A stretch of 64,000 nt of DNA from Microbacterium sp. MM2322 (GCF_964186585.1 NZ_OZ075067.1:248001-312000), one strand, 5' to 3'; numbered from the stretch's first letter, positions 8,557-17,349 are shown. Translations and numbers: made by a program. The notes: a model not told the origin generated them from the letters alone.

Positions 8557-8963
8557 CAGTTGATGATCTCGCCGCCGGAGTTCTCGATGTCGGCGATGCG
8601 GCGCTTCCAGTCCGCGAGTGCTTCGGGGGTGAGCCGGGGCCAGTCCGTCACCTCGCCGACGACTCGCAGGGGCTTGGTGCTGCGGTACGAGCGGGTGGGG
8701 TTTCCGGGGAACTTCTTGTCGGTCACGTTCGGGTCGTCTTCGAACGGGCCGGTCGGCTCGACCTCGTACAGGCGCGGTTCGCCGTCGCCCGCCGCGAGCT
8801 CGGCAGCGAGACCGGCGGGGTCGCGCAGCGCCGTGAAGTAGATGTGGTTCATCACGATCGACGGTCGGTAGTTGGAGGTGCGACCTGCGGTCAGCAGGTC
8901 GCCGAGCTGAAGGTCCGCTTTCGTGCCGTGGAAGAAGGGGCCGGTCTCGTCCGCTGCGCTCAC
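8556..8963 (-). CDS. arr: NAD(+)-rifampin ADP-ribosyltransferase Arr
   Basis: 135 aa, the normal length of Arr. The diagnostic blocks FFHGTKADL, NHIYFTAL, YEVEPTGPFEDDPNVTDKKF, GNPTRSYRS and VVGEVTDW are all present. The enzyme transfers ADP-ribose from NAD to a hydroxyl of the rifamycin ansa bridge and inactivates the drug; chromosomal copies are common in actinobacteria. The GTG start at 8963 is 6 nt downstream of a TACCCT hexamer, consistent with a leaderless mRNA. It is coupled to the small Cys protein downstream. No transfer signature (IS, integron) is seen around it, so it looks intrinsic. Confidence 0.93.
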   Translation of the reverse strand: MSAADETGPFFHGTKADLQLGDLLTAGRTSNYRPSIVMNHIYFTALRDPAGLAAELAAGDGEPRLYEVEPTGPFEDDPNVTDKKFPGNPTRSYRSTKPLRVVGEVTDWPRLTPEALADWKRRIADIENSGGEIIN

Positions 8964-8969
8964 CGCGCC

Positions 8970-8975
8970 AGGGTA
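8970..8975 (-). promoter_or_regulatory. -10 hexamer TACCCT, leaderless promoter of arr
   Basis: Matches TANNNT exactly, with 6 nt to the GTG start of arr. Confidence 0.5.
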
Positions 8976-8985
8976 GCGCGCTCGG

Positions 8986-10230
8986 TCAGGCGTCGGAACG
9001 GGGCATCGGTGCGAGGCGCGTCAGCTGGGTGACGTGGCGCGGCTCGAGCTCGGCGATCGAGGCGACGCCGAGCAGCTTCATGGTGCGCTCGATCTCGCTC
9101 CGGAGGATCTCGATCGTCTTGTCGACGCCCGCCCGCCCACCTGCCATGAGGCCGTAGAGGTAGGCGCGGCCGATGAGGGTGAACTTCGCCCCGAGGGCCA
9201 TGGCTGAGACGATGTCGGCGCCGTTCATGATGCCGGTGTCGACCATGATCGTCGCGTCCTTGCCGACCTCGCGCACCACGGTGGGCAGCAGGTGGAAGGG
9301 GATCGGCGCCCGGTCGAGCTGGCGTCCGCCGTGGTTCGACAGGATGATGCCGTCGACGCCGTGGTCGATGAGGCGCTTCGCGTCGGCGACATTCTGCACG
9401 CCCTTGACGACGATCTTGCCGGGCCAGATGCCGCGGATGATCTCGAGATCCTCGTAGCTGATCGTCGGGTCCATCGCCGCGTTGAGCAGGTCGCCGACGG
9501 TGCCGCCGGTGGCCGACAGCGACGCGAACTCGAGCTTCGGAGTGGTGAGGAAGTCGATCCACCACCAGGGCCGCGGGATCGCGTTGACGATCGTGCCGAG
9601 CGTCAGCTGCGGCGGGATCGAGAACCCGTTGCGCTTGTCGCGCAGGCGCGCGCCGGCCACGGGGGTGTCGACGGTGAACTGCAGCGTGTCGAACCCGGCC
9701 TCGGCGGCGCGCTTCGCCAGCCCGTACGAGATCTCCCGCTCGCGCATGACGTAGAGCTGGAACCAGTTGCGACCGTGCGGGTTCGCGGCCTTCACGCCCT
9801 CGATCGAGGTCGTTCCGAGGGTCGACAGGGTGAACGGGATGCCGGCGGCCCCCGCCGCTCCCGCGCCCGCGACCTCGCCCTCGGTCTGCATGAGCCTCGT
9901 GAAACCGGTCGGCGCGATGCCGAACGGCAAGGCGGACGGCCCGCCGAGGATCTCGACCGAGGTGTCGACGTTCTCCGCGGGGCGAAGCACGTCGGGGTGG
10001 AACTCGACGTCCTCGAACGCCTGACGCGCGCGGGCGAGCGAGGTCTCGCCCTCCGCAGCGCCGTCGGTGTAGTCGAACGCGGCCTTGGGGGTGCGTCGCT
10101 TCGCGATCGTGCGGAGGTCCGCGATCGTGAACGCGGCATCCAGTCGGCGCTTCGTGCCGTTGAGCTCGGGCTTCTTGAACTGCATGAGCTCGAGCAGCTC
10201 GACAGGCTTCGGGAATTGACGCTGCACCAT
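8986..10230 (-). CDS. lldD: FMN-dependent L-lactate dehydrogenase (alpha-hydroxy-acid oxidase family)
   Basis: 414 aa; oxidises L-lactate to pyruvate at the membrane or cytoplasm, passing electrons to quinone in LldD-type enzymes. Seen: [11 protein letters not shown] near the N-terminus, [11 protein letters not shown] (FMN/substrate region), and [14 protein letters not shown]. The catalytic [12 protein letters not shown] supplies the His and the substrate-binding Arg. Start: GAGGAGG at 10240-10246 is 9 nt from the ATG at 10230. The upstream ATG at 10239 would sit directly against that site, so 10230 was chosen. The gene follows the rhamnulose-phosphate aldolase fusion by 41 nt. L-lactate is the expected product of lactaldehyde oxidation in rhamnose degradation, so the two genes form one route to pyruvate. 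Confidence 0.9.
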   Translation of the reverse strand: MVQRQFPKPVELLELMQFKKPELNGTKRRLDAAFTIADLRTIAKRRTPKAAFDYTDGAAEGETSLARARQAFEDVEFHPDVLRPAENVDTSVEILGGPSALPFGIAPTGFTRLMQTEGEVAGAGAAGAAGIPFTLSTLGTTSIEGVKAANPHGRNWFQLYVMREREISYGLAKRAAEAGFDTLQFTVDTPVAGARLRDKRNGFSIPPQLTLGTIVNAIPRPWWWIDFLTTPKLEFASLSATGGTVGDLLNAAMDPTISYEDLEIIRGIWPGKIVVKGVQNVADAKRLIDHGVDGIILSNHGGRQLDRAPIPFHLLPTVVREVGKDATIMVDTGIMNGADIVSAMALGAKFTLIGRAYLYGLMAGGRAGVDKTIEILRSEIERTMKLLGVASIAELEPRHVTQLTRLAPMPRSDA

Positions 10231-10239
10231 GACGACCAT

Positions 10240-10246
10240 CCTCCTC
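10240..10246 (-). promoter_or_regulatory. Shine-Dalgarno site deciding the lldD start
   Basis: GAGGAGG on the minus strand, 9 nt from the ATG at 10230. It rules against the ATG at 10239, which would leave no spacer. Confidence 0.75.
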
Positions 10247-10271
10247 GGTGTGGTGGGAACGCGGGCCGTGA

Positions 10272-12314
10272 TTAACGCAGGAACGCGGCGGCGACGCCGG
10301 AGTCGACGGGGATGTGGAGTCCCGTCGTGCGGGAGAGTTCGGGGCCGGTCAGGACGTAGACGGCGTCGGCGACGTTCTCGGGGACGACCTCGCGCTTGAG
10401 GATCGTCCGGTTCGCGTAGAACTGGCCGAGATCCTTCTCTTCGACGCCGTAGGTGGCGGCGCGGTTGGCGCCCCAACCGGCGGCGAAGATGCCGGAGCCG
10501 CGGACGACGCCGTCGGGGTTGATGCCGTTGACGCGAACGCCGTGCTCGCCGAGCTCGACGGCCAGCAATCGCACCTGGTGGGCCTGGTCTGCCTTGGTCG
10601 CGGAGTACGCGATGTTGTTGGGGCCGGCGAAGACCGAGTTCTTCGACGAGATGTAGATGACGTCGCCGCCCATCTTCTGCTCGATCAGCGCCTTCGCGGC
10701 GGCCTTCGCGACGAGGAACGAGCCCTTCGCCATGACGTCGTGCTGCAGGTCCCAATCCTTCTCGGTGGTCTCGAGCAGCGGCTTCGACAGCGACAGGCCC
10801 GCGTTGTTGACGACGAGGTCGACACCGCCGAAGGCGAGGACGGTCGCGTCGATCGCGGCCTGGACACCCGCGGCGTCCGCCACGTTCGCGGCGACGCCGA
10901 TCGCGACGTCCGTTCCGCCGAGCTCGGCCGCGGCGGCCTGTGCCTTCTCGAGATCGAGGTCGGCGACGACGACGCAGGCGCCCTCGGCGGCGAGTCGCGT
11001 GGCGATCGCCTTGCCGATGCCGGATGCCGCTCCCGTGACGAACGCGATGCGCCCCTGATGGGTCTTGGGCTTCGGCATCCGCTGCAGCTTCGCCTCTTCG
11101 AGGGCCCAGTACTCGATGCGGAACTTCTCGGCGTCCGAGATCGGCGCGTAAGTGGAGAGTGCTTCGGCGCCACGCATGACGTTGATGGCGTTGACGTAGA
11201 ACTCGCCGGCGACACGGGCGGTCTGCTTGTTCGCGCCGTAGCTGAACATGCCGACACCCGGGACGAGAACGATGAGCGGGTCGGCACCGCGGATCGCAGG
11301 GGAGTCCGCGGTCGCGTGCGCGTCGTAATAGGCCTGGTAGTCGGCGCGGTAGGCCTCGTGGAGTTCGCGGAGGCGGGCGATCGAGTCTTCGACAGAGGCG
11401 GATGCCGGCAGGTCGAGGATGAGCGGCTTGACCTTGGTGCGGAGGAAGTGATCGGGGCAGCTCGTGCCGAGTTCCGCGAGCGCGGGCGCCTTCTCGGACG
11501 CGAGGAATTCGAGGACGACGTCGCTGTCGGTGTAGTGGCCGACCATCGGCTTGTCCGTCGAGGCGAGGCCGCGGATCGTGGGTGCGAGGGCCGCGGCCTT
11601 CGCGTGACGGTCGGCGTCGGTGAGGGCCTCGAAGTCGGAGCGGATGCCGCCGAAGGGCTGGGGCGCGCCGTGGTCGTCGATGTGCTTCTCGGCCGTCTCG
11701 ATGATCCAGAGGCTGTTGCGCTCGGCTTCTTCGGACGTGTCGCCCCAGGCCGTGATGCCGTGGCCGCCGAGGATGCAGCCGATCGCGTCGGGGTTCTCGG
11801 CCTTGATCGCGGCGATGTCGAGGCCGAGCTGGAAGCCGGGGCGGCGCCACGGCACCCACGCGACCTTCTCGCCGAAGATCTCGGCGGTGAGCTTCTCGCC
11901 GTCGGCGGAGGTGGCGATGGCGATGCCGGCATCGGGATGCAGGTGGTCGACGTGGGCGGCATCCACCAGTCCGTGCATGGCGGTGTCGATCGAAGGCGCC
12001 GCGCCGCCCTTGCCGTGCAGGCAGTAGTCGAAGGCGGCGACCATCTCGTCTTCGCGCTCGACGCCGGGGTAGACGTCGACGAGGGCGCGCATGCGGTCGA
12101 GGCGGAGGATGGCGAGGCCCTCGGGTTTCAGGGTGCCGAGGTCGCCGCCGGAGCCCTTGACCCAGAGGAGCTCGACGGGCTCGCCGGTGACGGGGTCGGT
12201 CGCCACGCCCTTGGCCGACGTGTTGCCGCCGGCGTAGTTCGTGACCTTCGGGTCGGAGCCGAGACGGTTGCTGCGCGCGATGAGTTCGGCGGCGGCGGTG
12301 GGCGTGGAAGACAT
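10272..12314 (-). CDS. bifunctional rhamnulose-1-phosphate aldolase/short-chain dehydrogenase
   Basis: 680-aa fusion. Residues 1 to about 410 form a class II aldolase domain ([10 protein letters not shown] near 28, [13 protein letters not shown] with the metal-binding histidines near 132, GGHGITAWG near 180). Residues about 425-680 form an SDR domain ([17 protein letters not shown], catalytic YSATK). Such fusions cleave L-rhamnulose-1-phosphate to DHAP and L-lactaldehyde; the SDR part handles the lactaldehyde or a related alcohol/aldehyde. The ATG at 12314 has AGGAGAG 5 nt upstream. The next cistron is lldD. The DeoR-type gene and a palindrome lie directly upstream, so control by that regulator is likely. 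Kinase and isomerase genes of the pathway are not in this window. Confidence 0.9.
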   Translation of the reverse strand: MSSTPTAAAELIARSNRLGSDPKVTNYAGGNTSAKGVATDPVTGEPVELLWVKGSGGDLGTLKPEGLAILRLDRMRALVDVYPGVEREDEMVAAFDYCLHGKGGAAPSIDTAMHGLVDAAHVDHLHPDAGIAIATSADGEKLTAEIFGEKVAWVPWRRPGFQLGLDIAAIKAENPDAIGCILGGHGITAWGDTSEEAERNSLWIIETAEKHIDDHGAPQPFGGIRSDFEALTDADRHAKAAALAPTIRGLASTDKPMVGHYTDSDVVLEFLASEKAPALAELGTSCPDHFLRTKVKPLILDLPASASVEDSIARLRELHEAYRADYQAYYDAHATADSPAIRGADPLIVLVPGVGMFSYGANKQTARVAGEFYVNAINVMRGAEALSTYAPISDAEKFRIEYWALEEAKLQRMPKPKTHQGRIAFVTGAASGIGKAIATRLAAEGACVVVADLDLEKAQAAAAELGGTDVAIGVAANVADAAGVQAAIDATVLAFGGVDLVVNNAGLSLSKPLLETTEKDWDLQHDVMAKGSFLVAKAAAKALIEQKMGGDVIYISSKNSVFAGPNNIAYSATKADQAHQVRLLAVELGEHGVRVNGINPDGVVRGSGIFAAGWGANRAATYGVEEKDLGQFYANRTILKREVVPENVADAVYVLTGPELSRTTGLHIPVDSGVAAAFLR

Positions 12315-12337
12315 CGACTCTCCTGCGAGGCTCAGAC

Positions 12338-12363
12338 GTGAAAGATGTTGTGAAACCTTTCAT
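12338..12363. promoter_or_regulatory. candidate DeoR operator: GTGAAA repeats and TGAAACCTTTCA palindrome
   Basis: GTGAAA occurs at 12338-12343 and 12350-12355. The palindrome TGAAA-CC-TTTCA spans 12351-12362. It lies between the regulator's stop and the rhamnulose-aldolase start, 24-49 bp upstream of that start, where a DeoR-family repressor would be expected to bind. The binding protein is inferred from position only. Confidence 0.5.
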
Positions 12364-12375
12364 AATCTAACAGAG

Positions 12376-13128
12376 TCAGCGGATGTCGACCAGCCCTCGG
12401 AAGGCGGCGAGGCGGTCGTCGGCGGGGTCGAGCTCGGTGACGAGGATGTCGACGTCGCCCCATTCGAGGGCGCGCGCGACGGCGAGGCGTTCGAGCTTCG
12501 ATGCGTCGGCGAGCACGACGGTCTCGTCCGCGTGAGCGGAGAGGACGCGCTTGACCTCCGCCTCTTCGAGGGTCGTTTCGCTGGTGCCGAATGAGGGGTC
12601 GAGGGCGGCGGCGCTCGTGAAGAAGCGGTCGTAGTGGAAGCGGGCCGCGCTCTCGCAGGCCTGCGCGCCGACGAAGCTGCCCGTGCGCGGTTCGAGGCGG
12701 CCGCCGAGGAGGATCGCGTCGACCGCGGGGCGGCCCTGGGCGGTGCGGAGGTTGTCGTAGGAGTTCGTGACGACGAGCAGTTCGTGGCTGTCGTCGAGGG
12801 TGGCGATGAGGGCACCGACGGTGGACGAGGCATCCATCGCCGCGGCGCCACCGTGGGGGAGGAGGTCGTGGGCCTTGCGCGCGATCTCGGCCTTCGCGCC
12901 GCCCCGGGCGGCGATGCGCTCGGTGAAGCCCTGCGGCACGATGGCGGCGACCGCCCCGCCGCGGACGCGCCGCGCGAGCCCGTCGCGGACGAGGTCGTCG
13001 AGGTCGCGGCGCACCGTCATCGCCGAGACGCCGAGGGCCTCGGCGGCCGGCTCGAGTCGGATGCTGCCGGACTCGGCGAGCATCTCGACGAGGAGCGACC
13101 GCCGTTCGGCGCTGAGCAACTGCGGCAT
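12376..13128 (-). CDS. DeoR/GlpR-family sugar-responsive transcriptional regulator
   Basis: 250 aa. N-terminal winged helix-turn-helix (residues about 6-57, RLEPAAEALGVSAMTVRRDL) followed by the DeoRC sugar-phosphate-sensing domain (VTNSYDNL, ILLGGRLEPRTGSFVG, VVLADASKLERLA). Family members are usually repressors released by a phosphorylated sugar. Its position just upstream of the rhamnulose-aldolase and lldD genes on the same strand suggests it controls them, with rhamnulose-1-phosphate as a plausible inducer. The ATG is preceded by TACCCT at a 6-nt distance, predicting a leaderless transcript. Confidence 0.88.
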   Translation of the reverse strand: MPQLLSAERRSLLVEMLAESGSIRLEPAAEALGVSAMTVRRDLDDLVRDGLARRVRGGAVAAIVPQGFTERIAARGGAKAEIARKAHDLLPHGGAAAMDASSTVGALIATLDDSHELLVVTNSYDNLRTAQGRPAVDAILLGGRLEPRTGSFVGAQACESAARFHYDRFFTSAAALDPSFGTSETTLEEAEVKRVLSAHADETVVLADASKLERLAVARALEWGDVDILVTELDPADDRLAAFRGLVDIR

Positions 13129-13134
13129 GCGATC

Positions 13135-13140
13135 AGGGTA
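13135..13140 (-). promoter_or_regulatory. -10 hexamer TACCCT, leaderless promoter of the DeoR gene
   Basis: Exact TANNNT with 6 nt to the ATG at 13128. It diverges from the plus-strand promoter at 13168-13173. Confidence 0.5.
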
Positions 13141-13167
13141 GCCGGGCCCGGGTGGTGCCCCCGCGGT

Positions 13168-13173
13168 TAGGCT
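13168..13173 (+). promoter_or_regulatory. -10 hexamer TAGGCT, leaderless promoter of small zinc-ribbon gene
   Basis: Exact TANNNT with 6 nt to the GTG at 13180. Confidence 0.5.
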
Positions 13174-13179
13174 CGAGCG

Positions 13180-13314
13180 GTGAGCGAGCGTGCGGCGGTG
13201 ATGTGCCCGACCTGCGGCGATCCGCTCCGCTTCGAGATCCTCGACGACGAGCGGTTCACGGTCGCGTGGTCGTGCCTCGACTGCGGTCTCGTGCGTGTGA
13301 CGGAGCCGCGCTGA
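13180..13314 (+). CDS. 44-aa zinc-ribbon protein
   Basis: Short gene from a GTG. The product has two CxxC knuckles, CPTC (residues 9-12) and CLDC (residues 32-35), separated by 19 residues, the layout of a minimal zinc ribbon. It ends 3 nt before the convergent signal peptidase gene. The TAGGCT hexamer 6 nt upstream of the GTG and the paired cysteines argue that it is real. Function unknown; small zinc ribbons often bind nucleic acid or protein partners. Confidence 0.65.
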   Translation: MSERAAVMCPTCGDPLRFEILDDERFTVAWSCLDCGLVRVTEPR

Positions 13315-13317
13315 CGC

Positions 13318-13887
13318 TCACTCCGTCGAGGCGTCGACGGGCTCGGCATCGTTCTTGCGGCGGGCGGAGACGACGCCGCGCACGATGGTGATGCCCGCGT
13401 AGAGCAGCAGGACCGATCCGGCAGCGGGGATGAGCCACGCCCGGGCGCTGCCGCCGGTGGAGGTGTTGACGAAGCCGAGGAGGGGGAGGGAGTACCAGAG
13501 CCGTCCCATCACCTGGCCCTCGACGACGGGGTCCTTGTCGGCGACGCTGTTGTTGTCGCCCTTCAGGGTGAAGGTCCGGCTGCCGTCGGCGGCGAGGGTG
13601 ATCGCGGTCACCCGGTGCGTGATCACGCCGGGAACGTTGGGGCGGATCTGGTAGGTGATGACCTCGCCGACGCGGATGTCATCGGGGTCGACCGGCTTCA
13701 CGATCAGCAGGGTCCCGGGAGGCAGCCCGGGCTCCATCGAACTGGTCAGCACCGTGAGCGGGATGGCGTTTGCGAGCCGCGGAACGACGATGACGACGGC
13801 GGCGAGTGCGAGCACCATGAACAGCAGGCCGAGTTGGATGCCGCGCCACACCCACCGCCACAGTCCGCCGCCCGATGCCGGCGACAC
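13318..13887 (-). CDS. sipW: signal peptidase I, SipW/ER type
   Basis: 189-aa membrane peptidase. An N-terminal transmembrane helix is followed by TSSMEPGLPPGTLL, holding the nucleophilic Ser near residue 50. VITHRVTAI near residue 89 supplies the His that replaces Lys in SipW/archaeal-type enzymes, and KGDNN supplies the Asp. A C-terminal transmembrane helix follows (AWLIPAAGSVLLLYAGITIV). The start is the GTG at 13887, 2 nt after the TGA of the upstream gene and preceded by GGGAG. It should cleave the three preceding exported proteins, whose signal regions share the SipW-type G-GT-(F/Y)AL pattern. Confidence 0.88.
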   Translation of the reverse strand: MSPASGGGLWRWVWRGIQLGLLFMVLALAAVVIVVPRLANAIPLTVLTSSMEPGLPPGTLLIVKPVDPDDIRVGEVITYQIRPNVPGVITHRVTAITLAADGSRTFTLKGDNNSVADKDPVVEGQVMGRLWYSLPLLGFVNTSTGGSARAWLIPAAGSVLLLYAGITIVRGVVSARRKNDAEPVDASTE

Positions 13888-13889
13888 GG

Positions 13890-15161
13890 TCAGGCTCCCT
13901 TGTGGAGCGTGAACTGCTGGGCCGTCGACGACGTGCATTCGGTGACGCGGAGCGCGGGTGACGCGGCGGCATCCATGCACAGGTCGTTCCGGTTGCGGAG
14001 GAGGAACGTGCCCGAACCGGGGGCGATCGGCACCACCTCCCACTTCTGCGCGCTGATGTTGCTGGTCGTGCGGAGGATGGCGTTGCGTGTGCTCGGGCTG
14101 TCCCAGAAGAGGGCGGCCGAGGAGAGGGGGCTGATCTTCAGGTACGAGCCGTCGACGACGAACTTCCACAGCTGGTCCGAGCGGACGGCGCACGCCGTGT
14201 CGACCAGGTCTTCGCCGGCGACGGTCGATCCGCTCGCTCCCACGACGCAGCGCTGCGAGGCGACGTTGCGAATCGAGTAGGCGCTGGTGGTGGTGAGCCA
14301 CCCGGTCGCGTGGAGCACGCCGGGGGACTCCGGTGACACCGCCCCGGCCGTGGAGCCGACCGCACGGACGGTGTAGGCGTAGTAGGTCGACACGTTCAGG
14401 CCGGTGTCGGTGAACTGACGTTGGGATGCCGGGACCGTGGCGACCAGGGCGGAGCCCCGGTACACGCGGTACCCGGTGATGGCGGACGAGTCCGACGGCG
14501 CCGTCCAGGCGATCGTGATGCTGTCGTCGGTCTCGCTGACCTTCGTGGTCGCTCCGGGGGTGACCGTGTCGGCGACCGTCTGGGTGGCGCTCGAGCGCGC
14601 CGTGCTGGTCCATGCGCCCTGTGTGGCCGTCACGACGGCGGTCGCGGCGGTGCGTCCGCCGGCGAGCGCGAATCGCTGCGCCTGGGTGAGCGAGGTTCGC
14701 ACGCAGTAGACCGCGGTGGCGGCGGGCGCGAGGGTGCCGGTGAGGGCGGCCACCGTGGTCCAGGTGGCCGCTGACCCCGAGGTGGTTGCCCCGGCGGTGC
14801 AGCTGGCACGCGTCGGCACGAGCCAGACGTGGACGTCGGTCGCCCGCGACAGCGGGGTGTCGTCGGCGGCGAGTCGCAGGACGTACGGGGCGGGGATGCT
14901 GCCGGTGTTGGTGAGCGTGAGGGGAGCGGTCGTACTGAGGGCCGCGGTCGTGTAGGTCGTGGCCAGCGCGGGGAAGCCGGTCTCGGTGATCGTCAGGGTG
15001 CCGGACGACACCGCGGTGGTCGCCGGATGATCGGCGGTCGTCCAGCTCGCCGAGGCGGTGGCGGGGACGCCGAGAGGCAGGGTCAGGCCGGTCACGAGAG
15101 CGATGATCGCTCGCCGCAGCCGTGGCGGGCGAGGCGTTGCGGCCTTCTGGCGGCCGCTCAC
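13890..15161 (-). CDS. secreted FnIII and ricin-lectin-like protein of the SipW locus
   Basis: 423 aa. An Arg-rich n-region and hydrophobic helix (RAIIALVTGLTLPLGVPA) are followed by ASASWTT, a SipW-type cleavage context. The Thr/Ser-rich middle ends in a fibronectin type III domain (ITIAWTAPSDSSAITGYRVY to YYAYTVRAV, about residues 190-280). The C-terminal 120 residues resemble a ricin-type beta-trefoil (RCVVGASGS, QLWKF, LCMDAAASPALRVTECTS). The protein is probably a cell-surface or matrix component that binds glycans. The GTG at 15161 overlaps the TGA of the previous gene (GTGA). The upstream open frame to 15356 overlaps that gene and was rejected. Confidence 0.78.
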   Translation of the reverse strand: MSGRQKAATPRPPRLRRAIIALVTGLTLPLGVPATASASWTTADHPATTAVSSGTLTITETGFPALATTYTTAALSTTAPLTLTNTGSIPAPYVLRLAADDTPLSRATDVHVWLVPTRASCTAGATTSGSAATWTTVAALTGTLAPAATAVYCVRTSLTQAQRFALAGGRTAATAVVTATQGAWTSTARSSATQTVADTVTPGATTKVSETDDSITIAWTAPSDSSAITGYRVYRGSALVATVPASQRQFTDTGLNVSTYYAYTVRAVGSTAGAVSPESPGVLHATGWLTTTSAYSIRNVASQRCVVGASGSTVAGEDLVDTACAVRSDQLWKFVVDGSYLKISPLSSAALFWDSPSTRNAILRTTSNISAQKWEVVPIAPGSGTFLLRNRNDLCMDAAASPALRVTECTSSTAQQFTLHKGA

Positions 15162-15766
15162 GTCTGGGTCCCGGTGAGATGGAGCGCGAACGGTGTCGCG
15201 GGCTGCCCCTGGGTCGACGCAGCGGCGGTCAGGGGAAGCGTCGTCGACAGGCAGAGGACGCGGCTCTGACCGGCGGGAAGGGTGAGTGTGGTGGGGCCGG
15301 GTTTCGGGGAGGCGAGCGTCCCCGTCCAGAGCGCGCTGATGCTGCCCACAGCGCACGATTGGCCGGATGCCGTAGCCCCGAGGCTGAAGGTCAGGGCTGA
15401 CAGGAACGGCGAGGTCGCGACTGTGGTGGTCAAGCCCGAGACGGCGATCGACAGCGGCACGGAGCCGGTGTTCGCGACCGTGACCGGTCCGGTCGCCGTC
15501 TTGCCCGGGTACAACGCGTCGGTCGGCATCGCGACGGATGACACGGTGAGTTCGGCGGTGCCCGTTGTCAGAGTCGCCGATCCGGTCGCCGCGGGTGAGC
15601 TCGCGTCGAGGAGGGCGTAGGTGCCGAGGCCGCCTGACGCCAGCGAGATGGCGAGGCCTGCGCAGAGCAGGAGACCCGCCGTGACGATGCCTCGGCCACG
15701 GAAGCGGCGAGAGGCAGGGCGCGCAGCAGCGCTGGCGTTGTCGCGTCGGCCCGGAATCGCGCCCAT
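15158..15766 (-). CDS. SipW-dependent exported protein (TasA-locus type)
   Basis: 202 aa. An Arg-rich N-terminus, hydrophobic helix (IVTAGLLLCAGLAISLA) and GGLGTYALLDASSP motif resemble the signal regions of SipW substrates. The mature part is a Thr/Ser/Gly-rich beta domain (LYPGKTATGPVTVANTGSVPLSIAV) with two Cys (in GQSCAVG and RVLCLS). No enzyme motif. It is middle gene of the operon, coupled to the FnIII protein gene by GTGA. Likely role: a structural surface or fibre component. It could also be an anchor or chaperone like TapA, which cannot be decided here. Confidence 0.72.
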   Translation of the reverse strand: MGAIPGRRDNASAAARPASRRFRGRGIVTAGLLLCAGLAISLASGGLGTYALLDASSPAATGSATLTTGTAELTVSSVAMPTDALYPGKTATGPVTVANTGSVPLSIAVSGLTTTVATSPFLSALTFSLGATASGQSCAVGSISALWTGTLASPKPGPTTLTLPAGQSRVLCLSTTLPLTAAASTQGQPATPFALHLTGTQT

Positions 15767-15828
15767 GCTCTCACCTCTTCTCGTGTCGCGGTCGTCTGGT
15801 GATCGTGCCGGCGTATCCGCCGACGCGA

Positions 15829-16401
15829 TCAGTTCTGGGTGAGGGTGACAGCCAGCTCGTCGAGGTCGACCGATCCGAGCTTCGTGTCGTTCTCGAAGCC
15901 GGCGGTGGTGCTCTTCGGGAACGTGATGGTCACATCCACCGAGACGACCTCCGAGACGCCGTCGGCGCCTGCGGTCACCGTGTACGGGGCGGGGCCGGCG
16001 GAGATGCCGGTGCCGGTGGCATCGAGCACCGCGTTGGCGGTGAGGTAGTCGGCGAGCGCGACATCAGCGGGTGCGGTGGCGGATGTCGGCGAGATCGAGG
16101 CCGGGTCGATGTCGAGCGTGGCGACGAGGTTGTCGCCCGTGGCCGTGATCGTCATGTCGGTCGAGTAGGTGACGACGTCACCCGGAACGAGCGGATAGCC
16201 GTCGAGGTTCGAGAGGGGCGAGCCGCCGTTGACCGTCCAGGACGGGGCCTCTGCGACCGGGGTGATCGACAGGTCGCCGGCGACGATGGTTCCGCCCGCG
16301 GTGGATGCGCTTGCATTCCAGAGCGCGAAGGTGCCCGCGCCGCCGAGGAGGAGGGCGACTCCGGCGCCGGCCGCGATGGTGCCTTTGAGGATGTTGTTCA
16401 T
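15829..16401 (-). CDS. TasA-like SipW-dependent secreted protein
   Basis: 190 aa, first gene of the locus. Signal region MNNILKGTIAAGAGVALLL then GGAGTFALWNASAS, the hallmark of the alternate signal peptide recognised by SipW. The mature chain is acidic, cysteine-free and beta-rich (PLVPGDVVTYSTDMTITATGDNL), as in TasA/camelysin family proteins that polymerise into matrix fibres. The gap upstream (16402-16695) should hold the operon promoter; no clear box was identified in it. Family membership is inferred mainly from the signal region and the neighbouring sipW. Confidence 0.8.
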   Translation of the reverse strand: MNNILKGTIAAGAGVALLLGGAGTFALWNASASTAGGTIVAGDLSITPVAEAPSWTVNGGSPLSNLDGYPLVPGDVVTYSTDMTITATGDNLVATLDIDPASISPTSATAPADVALADYLTANAVLDATGTGISAGPAPYTVTAGADGVSEVVSVDVTITFPKSTTAGFENDTKLGSVDLDELAVTLTQN

Positions 16402-16695
16402 GAGGGTTCTTTCTGCGCGCCCGTCACGGGCGCCACGGTGTCCACGAACCGTTCAGGAGGCGAGCGGATAGAGGCCGTGCGCATGCACAGCGTCACTCGC
16501 GTCGCGGGCGGTGAAGGAAAACCGTCTGAAAGGAGCACTTGAGATGCCACAGAGATGGCACAGGCAGGGGACGATGATCTGCACACGGGCCACAGCTGTT
16601 GAGCTGAGAAGAACCCGCTTGGCTTGAGTATCACACGCCGAGGGGAGCGAGTGAATCGTTTCGGCCGTCTTGGGGGACGTTTGGCAGGTAGGGGC

Positions 16696-17295
16696 TCAGT
16701 CGGGACGGCGTTCACAGAGGAAGGCGCCGACCGGCCGCTGGCCCCGTTCTGCGCGTCGGTGGATCTCGATGACCTCGAACCCGGCGGTCTCGAGCTCGCG
16801 CTGCAGGTCGCTCGCCCACCAGCGATATGCGCGCGTGATCGCGTGGTCGAAAGCCTCGGTCTGTTCCGCGTCGAAGTAGCCGAGGAGCAGTGATCCACCG
16901 GGCCGTATCACGCGCGCGAACTCGGTGAGCGAAACAGCGATCGTCGACGGCTCGTGGTGGATCGTCGAGAACCACGCGAGGATGCCGCCGACCGCGGCAT
17001 CCGGTGCGTCGATCGTCTCGATGCTCTCGACGTCGAATCTGACGCCGGGGTGGGTCGCGCGGGCGTAGTCGATGAACTCCGGGACGAGGTCGATGCCGCG
17101 GATGTCGGCGCCCCGCTCCGCGAGGTGCTGCGTCCAGTGGCCCGGCCCGCATCCCGCGTCAATGAGCCGACCGGATGCCGCGGCTCCCCACGTCTCGATG
17201 AGATGGCGGTCGGCGTGGTGCATCGCGCTCACGGATCCGAGGAGATCGACGTACTCCGACGCCCGGTTCGAGTACGCGTCGGTCGTCCGGGTCAT
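16696..17295 (-). CDS. class I SAM-dependent methyltransferase
   Basis: 199 aa, Methyltransf_11-like. Motif I is LIDAGCGPGHWTQHL near residues 42-56, an acidic residue follows in the second strand (IRGIDLVPEFI), and there is FARVIRPGGSLLLGYFD in the motif III region. Substrate unknown. The ATG at 17295 has TAGCCT at a 6-nt distance, so it is probably leaderless. It lies divergent from the metallo-hydrolase gene. Confidence 0.85.
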   Translation of the reverse strand: MTRTTDAYSNRASEYVDLLGSVSAMHHADRHLIETWGAAASGRLIDAGCGPGHWTQHLAERGADIRGIDLVPEFIDYARATHPGVRFDVESIETIDAPDAAVGGILAWFSTIHHEPSTIAVSLTEFARVIRPGGSLLLGYFDAEQTEAFDHAITRAYRWWASDLQRELETAGFEVIEIHRRAERGQRPVGAFLCERRPD

Positions 17296-17301
17296 CCTGC
17301 G

Positions 17302-17307
17302 AGGCTA
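17302..17307 (-). promoter_or_regulatory. -10 hexamer TAGCCT, leaderless promoter of the methyltransferase
   Basis: Exact TANNNT with 6 nt to the ATG at 17295. Confidence 0.5.
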
Positions 17308-17349
17308 TCGATCGGCCGCGCCGCTCTGACCGCGTGAGACGATCCCGGA

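Noticed and set aside
8986..12363. 1125-residue open frame covering lldD and the rhamnulose-aldolase gene in one frame
   Set aside because: The aldolase fusion is clearly encoded in another frame over 10272-12314; only the last 414 codons of this frame carry the lactate dehydrogenase, starting after a strong Shine-Dalgarno site.
16544..16627. 27-codon ORF with an AAAGGAG site upstream of the TasA-like operon
   Set aside because: No conserved feature in the peptide; a chance Shine-Dalgarno match is likely.
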